A stretch of DNA of 64,000 nt, taken from Gracilimonas sp965227785 (lineage in GTDB: Bacteria > Bacteroidota > Rhodothermia > Balneolales > Balneolaceae). A program made the translations under genes and the position numbers. The stretch covers positions 2,294,001 to 2,358,000 of the forward strand of contig NZ_OZ245785.1 in the NCBI RefSeq assembly GCF_965227785.1. Direction: 5' to 3'. The notes below the pieces were generated by a model. The model made no database searches, was not told the origin of the DNA, and was given only the letters and a program-made list of their open reading frames with translations. The first letter of the stretch is position 1. Each line of letters opens with the position of its first letter. Shown in pieces: positions 16,952 through 26,031 of the stretch.

Positions 16952-17380
16952 TTACTGCTTCTGATGAATAATGATTTTACGTTTATCGCCGGGAATATGT
17001 GAAATTTCAACCCGGATGGCATCTTCGGGAATCAACCCGCCTATTTTTTCAGGCCATTCAACTAAGCAAACGCCATCGCCATAAAAGTATTCTTCGGCTC
17101 CTATTTCCAGAGCTTCCTGTTCATGCTTCAACCGGTAACAGTCGAAATGGTAAACAGGTGTATCACCTGAATACTCATGAATTAAAGTATAGGTAGGTGA
17201 ACTGACTTTTTCAGGTTCAATTCCAAAAAAAGAAGCCACTCCTTTTACAAAATGGGTTTTTCCGGCGCCAAGATTGCCATCAAGGCAAACCACATCTCCG
17301 GCCTCCAATTGCTTACCAAACTCGAAACCGATACGAATGGTTTTATCAACCGAAGAAGTTATATATTCTGATTTTGACAC
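16952..17380 (-). CDS. tsaE: tRNA t6A threonylcarbamoyl adenosine biosynthesis ATPase TsaE
   Basis: The 142-residue P-loop protein has Walker A GNLGAGKTHFVKG near residue 38 and the conserved SSPTYTLIHEY and VYHFDCYRL segments, ending with LVEWPEKI. TsaE cycles the TsaBD complex that puts N6-threonylcarbamoyl on A37 of ANN-decoding tRNAs. Length and motif order are those of the family. It follows porX by about 80 nt on the same strand, an arrangement also seen in other T9SS-bearing bacteria as I recall, and precedes a small DUF3553-like gene with which it is probably cotranscribed. Confidence 0.93.
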   Translation of the reverse strand: MSKSEYITSSVDKTIRIGFEFGKQLEAGDVVCLDGNLGAGKTHFVKGVASFFGIEPEKVSSPTYTLIHEYSGDTPVYHFDCYRLKHEQEALEIGAEEYFYGDGVCLVEWPEKIGGLIPEDAIRVEISHIPGDKRKIIIHQKQ

Positions 17381-17463
17381 GGATTTATTTTACAACTTTC
17401 AGGGTTTGGAAGGCTGAAGGAGAAAATAGAAGAGGTCTGAAATACAAGCTAACATTCTTTTGT

Positions 17464-19005
17464 TTACTTTGGGGTTAAGGTGGCCACGGGTAATATCATT
17501 TCTTCCATAGAAGCCCCGCCATGCTGGAAGGTGTCTCTGTACCTATTCTGATATTTATGATAATTGGTTGGATACACGAAGTAATAATCCTCCCGGGCGA
17601 TGATGTAATTATTCACAGCTCCCACTTTAGGCAAGCGATACTGCTCGGGGTCGTCCATAAATACTACAGCATCCGACTCATCCGCTTTCAGGTTCCGGCC
17701 GTACTTGTATCGTAGATTGGTGGCTGTGTCTTTATCGCCATAAACTTTTGTATCACGCAATGCCCGAACCGAACCATGGTCGGTGGTAATGATCAGGGTG
17801 ACATTCTCTTTAGCCAGCCCTTTAAACATCTGCAGTAATGAGGAATGCTGGAACCAGGCTTCTGTTACCGAGCGGAAAGCCGATACATCGGGGGCCAATT
17901 CTTTAATCACATCTGAATCTGATCGGGAGTGAACCAGCGTATCCACAAAGTTAAATACAAAGGCCGCCAGTTTTGATTGAGCATAACTTCCGATTTTATC
18001 GGCTACCTTTCGTCCGGCTTCCGCATTCAGGATTTTCTCGTATTTAAAATTTATATCGATACCGTCGCGCTCCAGTTGCTTGCGCAGCAGCTCTTCTTCG
18101 TGGCGGTTCAGGGAAGATTCATCCTGTCCCTGCTGCCATAATTCCGGATACATGCGCTCTATATCGGACGGATACAACCCCGAGAAAATAGCATTCCGGG
18201 AATACGGGGTGGCGGTAGGTAAAATGGAATAATAGAAATCGGTATCGATGGAAAAATAGTTGGACAGGAAAGGCTCGAATACCAGCCACTGATCATACCG
18301 CATACAGTCGATGAGGAAAAACATTACTTTCTCATCTTTCTCTAAATGGGGATTCACATACTTTTTAAAAATCTCCTGAGAAAGTAACGGCCGGCCTTCA
18401 TCCTTTTTCACCCAGTCTTTGTATTCCTGATTTACAAACTTCCCGAATTCCTTGTTGGCCTGCTGAAACTGATCGTCCAATACCTGAATGAGCCCCTCAT
18501 CACCGGACCCTAAATCAATTTGCCAGTTGGTAAGTTCTTTGTAGATGTCGATCCATTCTTTCCAGTGGGTGCCCGGATGAATGCGGGATGACAGCTCGTT
18601 GAATTGCTTAAGATAGGTTTGGGCTGATTTTTCGGACTGTATCCGGCTTCGTTCAAGCAGCCGCTTGGTGGTCAGCAGAATCTGGTTTGGGTTTACCGGC
18701 TTAATGAGGTAATCGGAGATCTTGCCGCCAATGGCGTCTTCCATAATCGATTCCTCCTCACTCTTGGTAATCATCACCACCGGGAGTGAAGGTTGAATGG
18801 ATTTAATTTTTTCCAGCGTTTCGATTCCGCCCATGCCGGGCATTTGCTCATCCAGGTAAACAATATCAAAAGGCTCGGAGGAAATCATGCTCACTGCATC
18901 ATCCCCGTTGGCTACGGGAGTGATTTCGAATCCTTTTTTCTCTAAAAATATAATATGTGATTGCAGCTGATCGATTTCATCATCTGCCCAAAGTATTTTT
19001 GGCAT
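17464..19005 (-). CDS. porX: PorX-type T9SS regulator: receiver plus PglZ/alkaline-phosphatase-like domain
   Basis: This 513-residue protein pairs a receiver domain (acidic pocket DDE at 8-10, phosphoacceptor Asp52 in YLDEQMPG, lysine in DYLIKPVNP) with a long PglZ-type alkaline-phosphatase-superfamily domain. Metal and nucleophile segments are FFLIDCMRYDQW, TATPYSRNAIFSG and TTDHGSVRALR. PorX is a known regulator of type IX secretion, working with sensor PorY; its output domain hydrolyses nucleotide or phosphodiester substrates. The window also encodes proteins with T9SS sorting tails (22503 and 54419), so the system is in use here. PorY is not visible. Confidence 0.93.
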   Translation of the reverse strand: MPKILWADDEIDQLQSHIIFLEKKGFEITPVANGDDAVSMISSEPFDIVYLDEQMPGMGGIETLEKIKSIQPSLPVVMITKSEEESIMEDAIGGKISDYLIKPVNPNQILLTTKRLLERSRIQSEKSAQTYLKQFNELSSRIHPGTHWKEWIDIYKELTNWQIDLGSGDEGLIQVLDDQFQQANKEFGKFVNQEYKDWVKKDEGRPLLSQEIFKKYVNPHLEKDEKVMFFLIDCMRYDQWLVFEPFLSNYFSIDTDFYYSILPTATPYSRNAIFSGLYPSDIERMYPELWQQGQDESSLNRHEEELLRKQLERDGIDINFKYEKILNAEAGRKVADKIGSYAQSKLAAFVFNFVDTLVHSRSDSDVIKELAPDVSAFRSVTEAWFQHSSLLQMFKGLAKENVTLIITTDHGSVRALRDTKVYGDKDTATNLRYKYGRNLKADESDAVVFMDDPEQYRLPKVGAVNNYIIAREDYYFVYPTNYHKYQNRYRDTFQHGGASMEEMILPVATLTPK

Positions 19006-19106
19006 GAAGTCCTTTACATTTTATTGCCATTAAACCTGACGAACAATAAAAGATAAGTCCGTTTGGGTTCTTCAACAATCTTTGTGTTTTTGAGTTCCGG
19101 TGACTG

Positions 19107-19637
19107 TTACTCTTTGTCATCAATGGTGATATAGGGGCGGATATTTTCCAGCCGCTTTTCACCGATGCCCTTTACATTAAGCAGTTCCTCTATGGAATCA
19201 AAACCGCCATTGACTTCCCGGTATTGAATGATTCGGCCGGCATACGCTTCTCCGATACCGTTCAGGGTTTGAAGTTCAGCACTCGTTGCTGTATTCAGGT
19301 TAATGACTTTAATGGGTGCCGGATCTGGTTCTTCTTGAGCTTCGGTCTGCTCTGCCTCATCGGTTGCCGGAGTTTCACTAACCGTCAGCTGTGGATTATA
19401 TTTTTGATCCAGCTCTTTTTGTTCCTGATGTAGTTCCGCACTTCGCTTTTCAAACTCAGCAATGAGGGCATCATATTTTTTCTGGCTATAGTTGAATGTT
19501 TTGGTGAGGAAAAAATTCAGCATAAAAAGGACGACCAGGAGTGCGAGCAAAACAGAAATGGAAATACGCTCACCCCTTGAAATCTGGAGCCGGTCGATCC
19601 AGAAAAAAGCCTTACGTTTTAGGTCGTTGAATTTCAT
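19107..19637 (-). CDS. ComEA-like helix-hairpin-helix protein
   Basis: The 176-residue protein has a membrane span at about residues 25-45 (ISISVLLALLVVLFMLNFFL), then a charged coiled-coil-like stretch and a proline/acid-rich linker. The C-terminal 65 residues form a double helix-hairpin-helix domain: INLNTATSAELQTLNGIGEAYAGRIIQYR and GFDSIEELLNVKGIGEKRLENI are typical of ComEA. ComEA binds incoming DNA in competence, though many homologues have unknown roles. It is 100 nt upstream of porX on the same strand; a shared transcript is possible. Confidence 0.85.
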   Translation of the reverse strand: MKFNDLKRKAFFWIDRLQISRGERISISVLLALLVVLFMLNFFLTKTFNYSQKKYDALIAEFEKRSAELHQEQKELDQKYNPQLTVSETPATDEAEQTEAQEEPDPAPIKVINLNTATSAELQTLNGIGEAYAGRIIQYREVNGGFDSIEELLNVKGIGEKRLENIRPYITIDDKE

Positions 19638-19749
19638 GCACTAATATGGGTGAGGGAGCCTAAAAACTCAATAGAAATTTAGTATAACACTGCTAATTCT
19701 TTCCTTGTTTCCGAAGGCAAGAAGTAAGAAGTTTGGCAAAATTCATTTC

Positions 19750-20541
19750 ATGAGCCAACAAATCGTATTTACCTATAAGGACCAAAACATAGCCTATGAG
19801 AAAATAGGCGAGGGAAAACCATTGGTGATTCTTCACGGATGGGGAAGCAGTAAGCGGGTAATGATGCCGGTTGCCCGAAATCTGGCTCATCTTCGCACAA
19901 GCTACGTGTTGGACCTCCCCGGCTTTGGGGAATCTCCTGAACCATCCCGGGCATGGAATATCGATGACTATGCCGATGCAGTTCAGGCTTTTATAAGCTC
20001 TCTTGAGGAAGAAAAAGTGGACGTGCTGGTTCATTCTTTTGGCGGACGGGTTATGTTGAAGCTCTGTGCCCGCGACTTTGGCAAAGCTCATATCAACAAA
20101 GTGTTGATTACCGGTGGGGCCGGTATGAAGCCCAAACGCTCGATGAAATTCTACATCCGGAAGTACACCGCTAAAGTGCTGAAAGCTCCCTTTATGATTT
20201 TACCCGGCTCCCTTCGTGAAAAGGCTTTGGGTTGGTTGAGGTCAACGGCGCTATGGAAAAGCCTGGGCTCCAGCGATTACAGTAAATTGTCAGGTGTTAT
20301 GAGAGAGACCTTTGTGAAATCCGTGACGGAATACCTGGAAAGCTCTCTGCCCTATATCCCCCACGAAGTATTGTTACTATGGGGAAGAAATGATGATGCC
20401 ACCCCGGTATATCAGGGGGAAAGGATTGAAAAAGGTGTTACAAATGCGGCATTGGTGATTATTGAAGATGCCGGACATTATGCCTTTCTGGATAAGCCGA
20501 AGCAGTTTGCCCGTATTGCGGAGGCGTTTTTTAAGGGGTAA
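19750..20541 (+). CDS. Alpha/beta hydrolase
   Basis: The 263-residue protein (ATG at 19750 preferred over an upstream in-frame start) shows the classic alpha/beta-hydrolase pattern. The oxyanion loop is ILHGWGSSKR, the nucleophile elbow is VHSFGGRVM, the acid is in LWGRNDDATPV and the final catalytic histidine is in EDAGHYAFLDKP. A helical cap at about residues 130-200 is basic and hydrophobic. The HSFGG elbow replaces the more usual GHSxG, a mild variation. The substrate is unknown. It stands alone on the plus strand, between genes oriented the other way. Confidence 0.85.
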   Translation: MSQQIVFTYKDQNIAYEKIGEGKPLVILHGWGSSKRVMMPVARNLAHLRTSYVLDLPGFGESPEPSRAWNIDDYADAVQAFISSLEEEKVDVLVHSFGGRVMLKLCARDFGKAHINKVLITGGAGMKPKRSMKFYIRKYTAKVLKAPFMILPGSLREKALGWLRSTALWKSLGSSDYSKLSGVMRETFVKSVTEYLESSLPYIPHEVLLLWGRNDDATPVYQGERIEKGVTNAALVIIEDAGHYAFLDKPKQFARIAEAFFKG

Positions 20542-20549
20542 CTCAGCAG

Positions 20550-21461
20550 TCAGGGTTCAGAACTCAGAATGAAAGATTCTGGATTCTCCAGAATGTATTT
20601 AAGATCAAGCTCGGCTATCTCTAACCCCGCATTTAATAAGCTGATTCCGGCCTTCTGAGCTCGCTTGCTGCTTTTGTCTCCGTTAACTCCGTAAATTGGG
20701 TCGTCAATAATGGGATAGCCCCACTGTTCAAGGTGCAGCCTTATTTGATGGGTTCGGCCTGTCTTCGGAGTGCATTTTATGATGGCTGAATCCTGACTTT
20801 GTTTAATAACCTCAAAATGGGTGATAGCCTCTTTGGCATGCTTCAGTCCCAATTCACTTTCAAACACGAAGCCTGTTTTTCTGCGTATGGGGGTGTCGAT
20901 GGTTTTGCATTTCTCAGTCGGGTTTCCGGAAACCAATGCATAATACGTTTTAAGGACTTTGGATTTGCTGAAACAAACCATCGCCTTTTGAGCAAACTCC
21001 TTGTTGCGGGCAAAGAGTACGAGCCCAGAGGTTACAGCATCCAGCCGGTGAACGATGCGGAGGTTGTCGAATCCTTTTTCTTCCAGAATGGTGGTCAGCG
21101 AGTTTTTATTGTACCGCCCACCGGGGTGCATGGGTAACGGGGCGGGTTTATAGACAATGAGGTAGTCAGTATTCTTCTCAAGGACTTCAACTTCATCCGG
21201 AACGGAAGGCTCAATTACCCCGGGATTGTGATGATATACCTCATCTTGTCGGGAGAGAATATGACGTGCATCTGCCTTTTCTCCATTCACTCCCACATGC
21301 CCGTTTTTTATTTTCACTTTCCAGACATTAGCCCCATGAAACGGGAAGCGGGTGGTCATTAAATCCAGCAATGACTTTCCCTCAAACTCAGACTTCACCT
21401 TAAACCGATAGGTGATGGGATAAGGGGAAACAATTCGGACCGGGCGGGAAGAATCAGCCAT
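20550..21461 (-). CDS. RluA-family RNA pseudouridine synthase
   Basis: The 303-residue protein contains the RluA catalytic motif HRLDAVTSGLVLFAR, where Asp is the nucleophile that attacks uridine. It also has an N-terminal S4-like region (NGHVGVNGEKADARHIL) and the conserved PKTGRTHQIRLHLEQWGYPIIDDPIYG segment; quoted text is split across residues 90-275. Members modify 23S rRNA or tRNA uridines, and the exact target cannot be read from the sequence. It begins 2 nt after the trhO stop on the same strand, so both RNA-modification enzymes are probably made from one transcript. Confidence 0.9.
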   Translation of the reverse strand: MADSSRPVRIVSPYPITYRFKVKSEFEGKSLLDLMTTRFPFHGANVWKVKIKNGHVGVNGEKADARHILSRQDEVYHHNPGVIEPSVPDEVEVLEKNTDYLIVYKPAPLPMHPGGRYNKNSLTTILEEKGFDNLRIVHRLDAVTSGLVLFARNKEFAQKAMVCFSKSKVLKTYYALVSGNPTEKCKTIDTPIRRKTGFVFESELGLKHAKEAITHFEVIKQSQDSAIIKCTPKTGRTHQIRLHLEQWGYPIIDDPIYGVNGDKSSKRAQKAGISLLNAGLEIAELDLKYILENPESFILSSEP

Positions 21462-21463
21462 GT

Positions 21464-22423
21464 TTATTTGTTGGCCGAGCTCAGTTCTCTTTCTTTAAAT
21501 TCCTCATCAAAATAGTTGTACCATTTTCGGAATGGGCGGAAGGCGTTTTCAGGGTCGAAAGGCCGTTTGTATTCGCTTTGCTTACATTCTTCGCTGCAGC
21601 AACCGTCCATCATTTTGGCGCCTTCTTCCGAGCATACGAACAGCTTGTTGCATTCCATGTTGGCACAATTGATGTAGGTATCTGCGGGTTTTCCAGTGAT
21701 CTCACAACGGGCAATGGGCTGCAGGTCATTGGGGTTTACCGGAACAACCAGTCGGTCGTCAAACACAAAACATTTTCCTTCAAAGTGTTTTCCCTCTTCT
21801 TCTTGTGCATATTTGAGGATGCCGCCGTGAAGCTGGTTTACGTCATCCCAGCCCCCTTCTTTCATCAGCACCGAAAATTTCTCGCAGCGGATGCCACCAG
21901 TGCAGTACATCAATACTTTTTTGTCTTTGGGGATATTGGCTTCATCCAGCCATTTCGGGAAATCATAGAAGTTGTCAACGTCGGGAGTCAGAGCTCCTTT
22001 AAAATGTCCGATTTTGGATTCGTAATTATTACGAACATCGATCATTACGTAATCTTCCTGAGATTCCATCACCTTCCGCCATTCGGCCGGTTCCAGATAT
22101 TTGCCGCCATTCTCGGGATTCACATCATCTACATGCAGGGCAACAATTTCATCTCTTGTTTTACAGATAAGCTTGGCAAATGGAATGTAGTCACTTTCTT
22201 CCTGCTTAAACTCTGTGTCTTCAAAGCCGGGGAGTGACCACAGGTATTTCTTGTATTCTTCAATCTGTTGTTCGGTGCCTGCAGCCGTCCCGTTTATTCC
22301 CTCTTCCGAAATATAAATCCGGCCTTTCAGTTCAATTTCCTTGCAAAACTTCTTGTGGGCTTTGCAAAAACGATCGGGATCTTCAATCGGCTCGAAATTA
22401 TAATAAAGTATTACTTGGTACAT
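21464..22423 (-). CDS. trhO: tRNA uridine(34) hydroxylase, rhodanese-like
   Basis: The 319-residue protein matches TrhO/YceA: an N-terminal acylphosphatase-like domain with GRIYISEEGINGTAAG, a rhodanese domain with the active-site loop MYCTGGIRCEKFS (cysteine near residue 175), and a cysteine-rich C terminus (CEITGKPADTYINCANMECNKLFVC and CCSEECK) that probably binds metal. TrhO catalyses oxygen-dependent formation of 5-hydroxyuridine at position 34 of certain tRNAs. It is the first gene of a two-gene unit with the RluA-type enzyme. Length is close to that of E. coli TrhO. Confidence 0.93.
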   Translation of the reverse strand: MYQVILYYNFEPIEDPDRFCKAHKKFCKEIELKGRIYISEEGINGTAAGTEQQIEEYKKYLWSLPGFEDTEFKQEESDYIPFAKLICKTRDEIVALHVDDVNPENGGKYLEPAEWRKVMESQEDYVMIDVRNNYESKIGHFKGALTPDVDNFYDFPKWLDEANIPKDKKVLMYCTGGIRCEKFSVLMKEGGWDDVNQLHGGILKYAQEEEGKHFEGKCFVFDDRLVVPVNPNDLQPIARCEITGKPADTYINCANMECNKLFVCSEEGAKMMDGCCSEECKQSEYKRPFDPENAFRPFRKWYNYFDEEFKERELSSANK

Positions 22424-22502
22424 TTTTTCTCTTAAATTGTAAGAACTGTAGATTTACAGCGTTCAACATTTGCGAACCCTAAAGTTAAGCAAAATCCAAA
22501 CA

Positions 22503-24308
22503 ATGCATAAGTATCGGGATCAAATTAAAAAGGCAGTAGTTGTAGTTCTACTGGCTCTGGTGTGCACACCTACAGCATTGTTAGGACAAACAAGGGCTGA
22601 CTCCCCCCGGCATCTTCTGGAAATCCAAAGGTCTTTTATGGAAGGTGAAATAGATGTTGAAACTGCTGCTTTAGAGCAGTTTAGGCAGCTATATGAATTA
22701 CAGGGTAAAACACTCCACAAATGTGCCACTCCGGCCGAAATGTTTCTTCATGTCCATCGGGACCAAATTTCTCCCAATGGATTAGCAAAGATAGAGTCTC
22801 TTAGATCAGCTCGTACATTCCGTAAAAAAAGCCAGGCGATGCAATCGTATATATCACCATCCGGCAAATTTGAGATTGTGTATGTAACCAGTGGCGCCGA
22901 CTCCGTGTCTGTGGAAGATAACAATGACAATAATGTGCCCGATTATGTGGAGCTTGTTGCAGAATCGGCGGACTCTTCCTACCGTCACGAAGTCATCAAC
23001 CTTGGCTTCACAGACCCAATCCCACAGGGAACAACTTATACCATTGAGCTGGAAGACCTGTCCTATTATGGAGAAACGATTTTTCAGGGAGGTTCGGGTC
23101 CTGAAACCTACATCGTAATGGAGAATGATTTTGAGAATTTTCCAGCTAATACTCATCCCGATGGAAATCAGGTTGGCGCCGTGTATGCTACCGTAGCCCA
23201 TGAGCTGAAGCACGCCATCCAATATGCCCAAAATGAGTGGGCGTCTCCTTCAGGGGCGTTTGATTGGGCCGAGATGGATGCCACCCTTTTTGAAGAGGTG
23301 GTTTATGACGATGTGAACGACTATTACAACTACATTAAGAATGGACTGAATTCTTCGGATCCTTATTCTGCCTCTATCTTTTTTGCTCCTGATGACGGGA
23401 CTCCCGGCGCGTATTGGCATGTAAGCTGGATGATTTTTTATAGCGAATATTTCGGAGATGAAATATGGAGGGATGCCTGGCAATTAATTGAAGCTCAGAA
23501 TAACCTCAGTATTGACGTAGCACTGGGCTATGTTCTGCAGGATCGGGGTGAGGAATTTGAAACCTTTTTTGTCAGAAATCATCTGTGGCATTTTGCATCC
23601 GGGTCTCGGTCAGGTCAGGATGATTATGGATTCGGGGAGAAGCTTGAGTACCCGTACGCAAACCTCGAGGCAAGCTTCAATGCTATTCCTGAAGAAGCGG
23701 TAGAAGTAAGTTTTATAAGACCGCTTGCTGCCCGGTATTTTGAAATTGAGCCCTCAGTCGGCGATGATGGCTTTATTGAAGTTGCCGCTGATTTTGACAG
23801 CACTCAAATTGGAATCGGTGTTTTGTTGTATATGAATAATGGGGACATGAATGAGATCATTGCAACCGGAGAAAACAAAGCCCAGGTATATGTGCCGACT
23901 GAAGTGGCCTGGCAGGAAGTGGAGAAAGTAGGGGTGGTAATTGCGAACTACAGCAATTCCGGCTCAACCCGGGAGATTCAACTGTTGGTTGGTAAAGAAG
24001 GAAACACCATTACCATTCGTGACCCAGAATACACCGATTTACCTAATTCAGTTAAGGTTTACCAAAATTACCCAAACCCATTTAACCCGGAGACCAATAT
24101 CAATTTTGAACTTCCCCGCACGGCATTTGTGGAACTGACGGTATATGACATCACGGGAAGAAAGGTGCAAACGCTTATTGCTCAGGATTATCGACTGGGA
24201 TCATATTCCATCCCCTTTAATGCTCAAGGGTTGAGTTCAGGCGTTTATTTTTACAGGTTGAAAATTAACGATGAAGTTTTCACAAAAAAAATGACCCTGC
24301 TGAAATAG
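22503..24308 (+). CDS. Secreted metalloprotease-like protein with T9SS sorting domain
   Basis: I start the gene at ATG 22503 (601 residues); an in-frame TTG at 22470 would add 11 residues before the signal peptide. The leader (AVVVVLLALVCTPTALLGQ) is followed by a domain with a zinc-binding HELKH motif in YATVAHELKHAIQY and an acidic residue soon after (DWAEMDATLFEEVV), like 'MXAN_6640 family' putative metalloproteases. The C terminus, from KVYQNYPNPFNPETNINF to SSGVYFYRLKINDEV and KKMTLLK, is a type A T9SS sorting domain. The protein should be exported, cleaved and displayed or released by T9SS. Confidence 0.88.
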   Translation: MHKYRDQIKKAVVVVLLALVCTPTALLGQTRADSPRHLLEIQRSFMEGEIDVETAALEQFRQLYELQGKTLHKCATPAEMFLHVHRDQISPNGLAKIESLRSARTFRKKSQAMQSYISPSGKFEIVYVTSGADSVSVEDNNDNNVPDYVELVAESADSSYRHEVINLGFTDPIPQGTTYTIELEDLSYYGETIFQGGSGPETYIVMENDFENFPANTHPDGNQVGAVYATVAHELKHAIQYAQNEWASPSGAFDWAEMDATLFEEVVYDDVNDYYNYIKNGLNSSDPYSASIFFAPDDGTPGAYWHVSWMIFYSEYFGDEIWRDAWQLIEAQNNLSIDVALGYVLQDRGEEFETFFVRNHLWHFASGSRSGQDDYGFGEKLEYPYANLEASFNAIPEEAVEVSFIRPLAARYFEIEPSVGDDGFIEVAADFDSTQIGIGVLLYMNNGDMNEIIATGENKAQVYVPTEVAWQEVEKVGVVIANYSNSGSTREIQLLVGKEGNTITIRDPEYTDLPNSVKVYQNYPNPFNPETNINFELPRTAFVELTVYDITGRKVQTLIAQDYRLGSYSIPFNAQGLSSGVYFYRLKINDEVFTKKMTLLK

Positions 24309-24310
24309 GG

Positions 24311-25606
24311 TTATTCAATAGCAGGCAAGATCCTTCCGGTTACTTCTCCAAAGCCAACTTTGAATCCATTTCCCTGAGCAAATCCGCTCATAATTACTTC
24401 ATCTCCATCCTCCAGAAAAGAGCGCTGTTCTCCGGATGGGAGGCTTAAAGGGTTATTGCCATTCCAGGTAATTTCAAGCATGCTTCCGAACGAATCGTCT
24501 TCATTTCCGCTGATAGTGCCGGAGGCGTATAAATCTCCGGGCATTACATTGCAGCCTGCAACGGTTTGGTGGGCAAGCTGCTGTGCCATGGTCCAGTATA
24601 AATGTTTAAAGTTGGTGGAGCAGATTCGGTGAGGCTCATTTTGGTTATCGGTTTTCAGAAGCACATCAAGCTGAATATCAAAGGTAGATCGGTTGGTTTG
24701 GTGGAGGTAATCCAGCGGTTTTGGGTTTTGCTCCGGGCATGCAGTCCGGAAAGGCTCAAGAGCTTCTATGGTAACGATCCATGGTGAAATTGAAGTAGCC
24801 CAGCTCTTGGCGAGAAAAGGCCCCAATGGCTGATATTCCCATTTTTGAATATCCCGTGCGCTCCAGTCGTTAACCAAAACCAACCCAAAAATATGTTCTT
24901 CCGCTTCCTGAACAGAGATACTGTGTCCGAGCTTATTTCCCGGTCCGGTTATGAACCCCATTTCCAGCTCAAAGTCCAGCTTTTGGGAAGGGCCAAATAC
25001 CGGTTGCTGACTATTATTGGGAGTCGTTTGTCCTTTGGGGCGATGGATCTCAGTTTCGCTAAGAACAATAGAGCTTGCCCGTCCATGATAGCCAACCGGA
25101 AGGTGTTTCCAGTTTGGTAATAATGCATTATCAGGATCCCGAAACATGGAGCCAACATTACGGGCGTGTTGTTCAGAAGAGTAAAAATCGGTGTAATTTC
25201 CAATCTGCACAGGCATCACCAGCCGAACTTCATCCCGTTTCTTAAGTACTCGTTGCCTGAGTAGTGTATTATCGCGCAGAATTTTGCTATCGGCAGATAA
25301 CAGCGATTGAAGGGTGTTGCGGGCTTCAGTCCAGGCTGGTTTTCCCAAGCTCATAAAATAATTGAGGCTGGAATCCTGAAAAGCGTATTGGTTATTCAGT
25401 TCGGAGCCATCAAAGAGGCCTTCTTCATCCAGAACAAACAAATCTACGATATACTCACCAATGGCTGAGCAGAGGTGGATTTCACCCTGTTCGGTTTCAT
25501 ATGCTCCGTACGGGAGGTTTTGAATGGGAAAATGGGAGTCAGAATCTACTTCGATAAAGGATTTGAGCATAACGGTTATCCGGTTTTCAGACACTTTTGA
25601 TGACAA
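24311..25606 (-). CDS. fahA: Fumarylacetoacetase
   Basis: This 431-residue enzyme would hydrolyse 4-fumarylacetoacetate to fumarate and acetoacetate, ending tyrosine/phenylalanine degradation. Conserved family text includes DFYSSEQHARNVGSMFR, HLPVGYHGRASSIV (active-site Tyr and His), LDFELEMGFITGPGN with metal-binding Glu, LVNDWSARDIQKWEY and GDLYASGTISGNED. The full length matches the eukaryotic-type FAH with its N-terminal SH3-like domain. Other tyrosine-catabolism genes are not beside it. It converges with the T9SS metalloprotease gene with a 2-nt gap. Confidence 0.94.
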   Translation of the reverse strand: MSSKVSENRITVMLKSFIEVDSDSHFPIQNLPYGAYETEQGEIHLCSAIGEYIVDLFVLDEEGLFDGSELNNQYAFQDSSLNYFMSLGKPAWTEARNTLQSLLSADSKILRDNTLLRQRVLKKRDEVRLVMPVQIGNYTDFYSSEQHARNVGSMFRDPDNALLPNWKHLPVGYHGRASSIVLSETEIHRPKGQTTPNNSQQPVFGPSQKLDFELEMGFITGPGNKLGHSISVQEAEEHIFGLVLVNDWSARDIQKWEYQPLGPFLAKSWATSISPWIVTIEALEPFRTACPEQNPKPLDYLHQTNRSTFDIQLDVLLKTDNQNEPHRICSTNFKHLYWTMAQQLAHQTVAGCNVMPGDLYASGTISGNEDDSFGSMLEITWNGNNPLSLPSGEQRSFLEDGDEVIMSGFAQGNGFKVGFGEVTGRILPAIE

Positions 25607-25743
25607 GGGATGATAAGCATCCTTAGGTAACAGTGAAATCGTTAACCCTCATTGATTTACTAAAATCTGCTGAAAATTGCTTATTTCATTGTTTTAGCAT
25701 TTATTCATGGATACTTGGTTTTCAAATTTAGTACATACTCATT

Positions 25744-26031
25744 ATGACAAAGTCGGAGGTACTCAAACAATTAGCGGAAGAGCTTGAGCTCACGCAGACT
25801 GAGACGGAAGATTTGTATGATTCTTTTGTTGACGGCCTGACCATGCTTCTTTCCAACGGCAAAGGGTTTACTCTTCCCGGGTTAGGTAGTTTTAAGTCAG
25901 ACGTGAGGGAAGAGCATAAGTCGTATAATCCTCATTATGAGCAAATGATGCTTATCCCTAAGAAAAGAGTGGTGCATTACAGCCAGAGCAGCACACTACG
26001 CGACCAAATAAATGAGGGTGAAGATGAGTAA
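25744..26031 (+). CDS. HU-family DNA-binding protein
   Basis: The 95-residue protein has the HU/IHF layout: an N-terminal helical part (MTKSEVLKQLAEELELTQTE) and the beta-arm region containing GKGFTLPGLGSFKSD, then basic arms. The final segment (LIPKKRVVHYSQSSTLRDQIN) deviates from canonical HU. It overlaps by 8 nt the next gene, another HU-type protein carrying a membrane anchor, so the pair probably forms a heterodimer or at least is made together. HU proteins bend DNA and shape the nucleoid. Confidence 0.85.
   Translation: MTKSEVLKQLAEELELTQTETEDLYDSFVDGLTMLLSNGKGFTLPGLGSFKSDVREEHKSYNPHYEQMMLIPKKRVVHYSQSSTLRDQINEGEDE

Noticed and set aside
21578..22237. 219-residue plus-strand frame opposite trhO
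   Set aside because: It is the mirror of a well-conserved enzyme, with repetitive hydrophobic text and no family resemblance.
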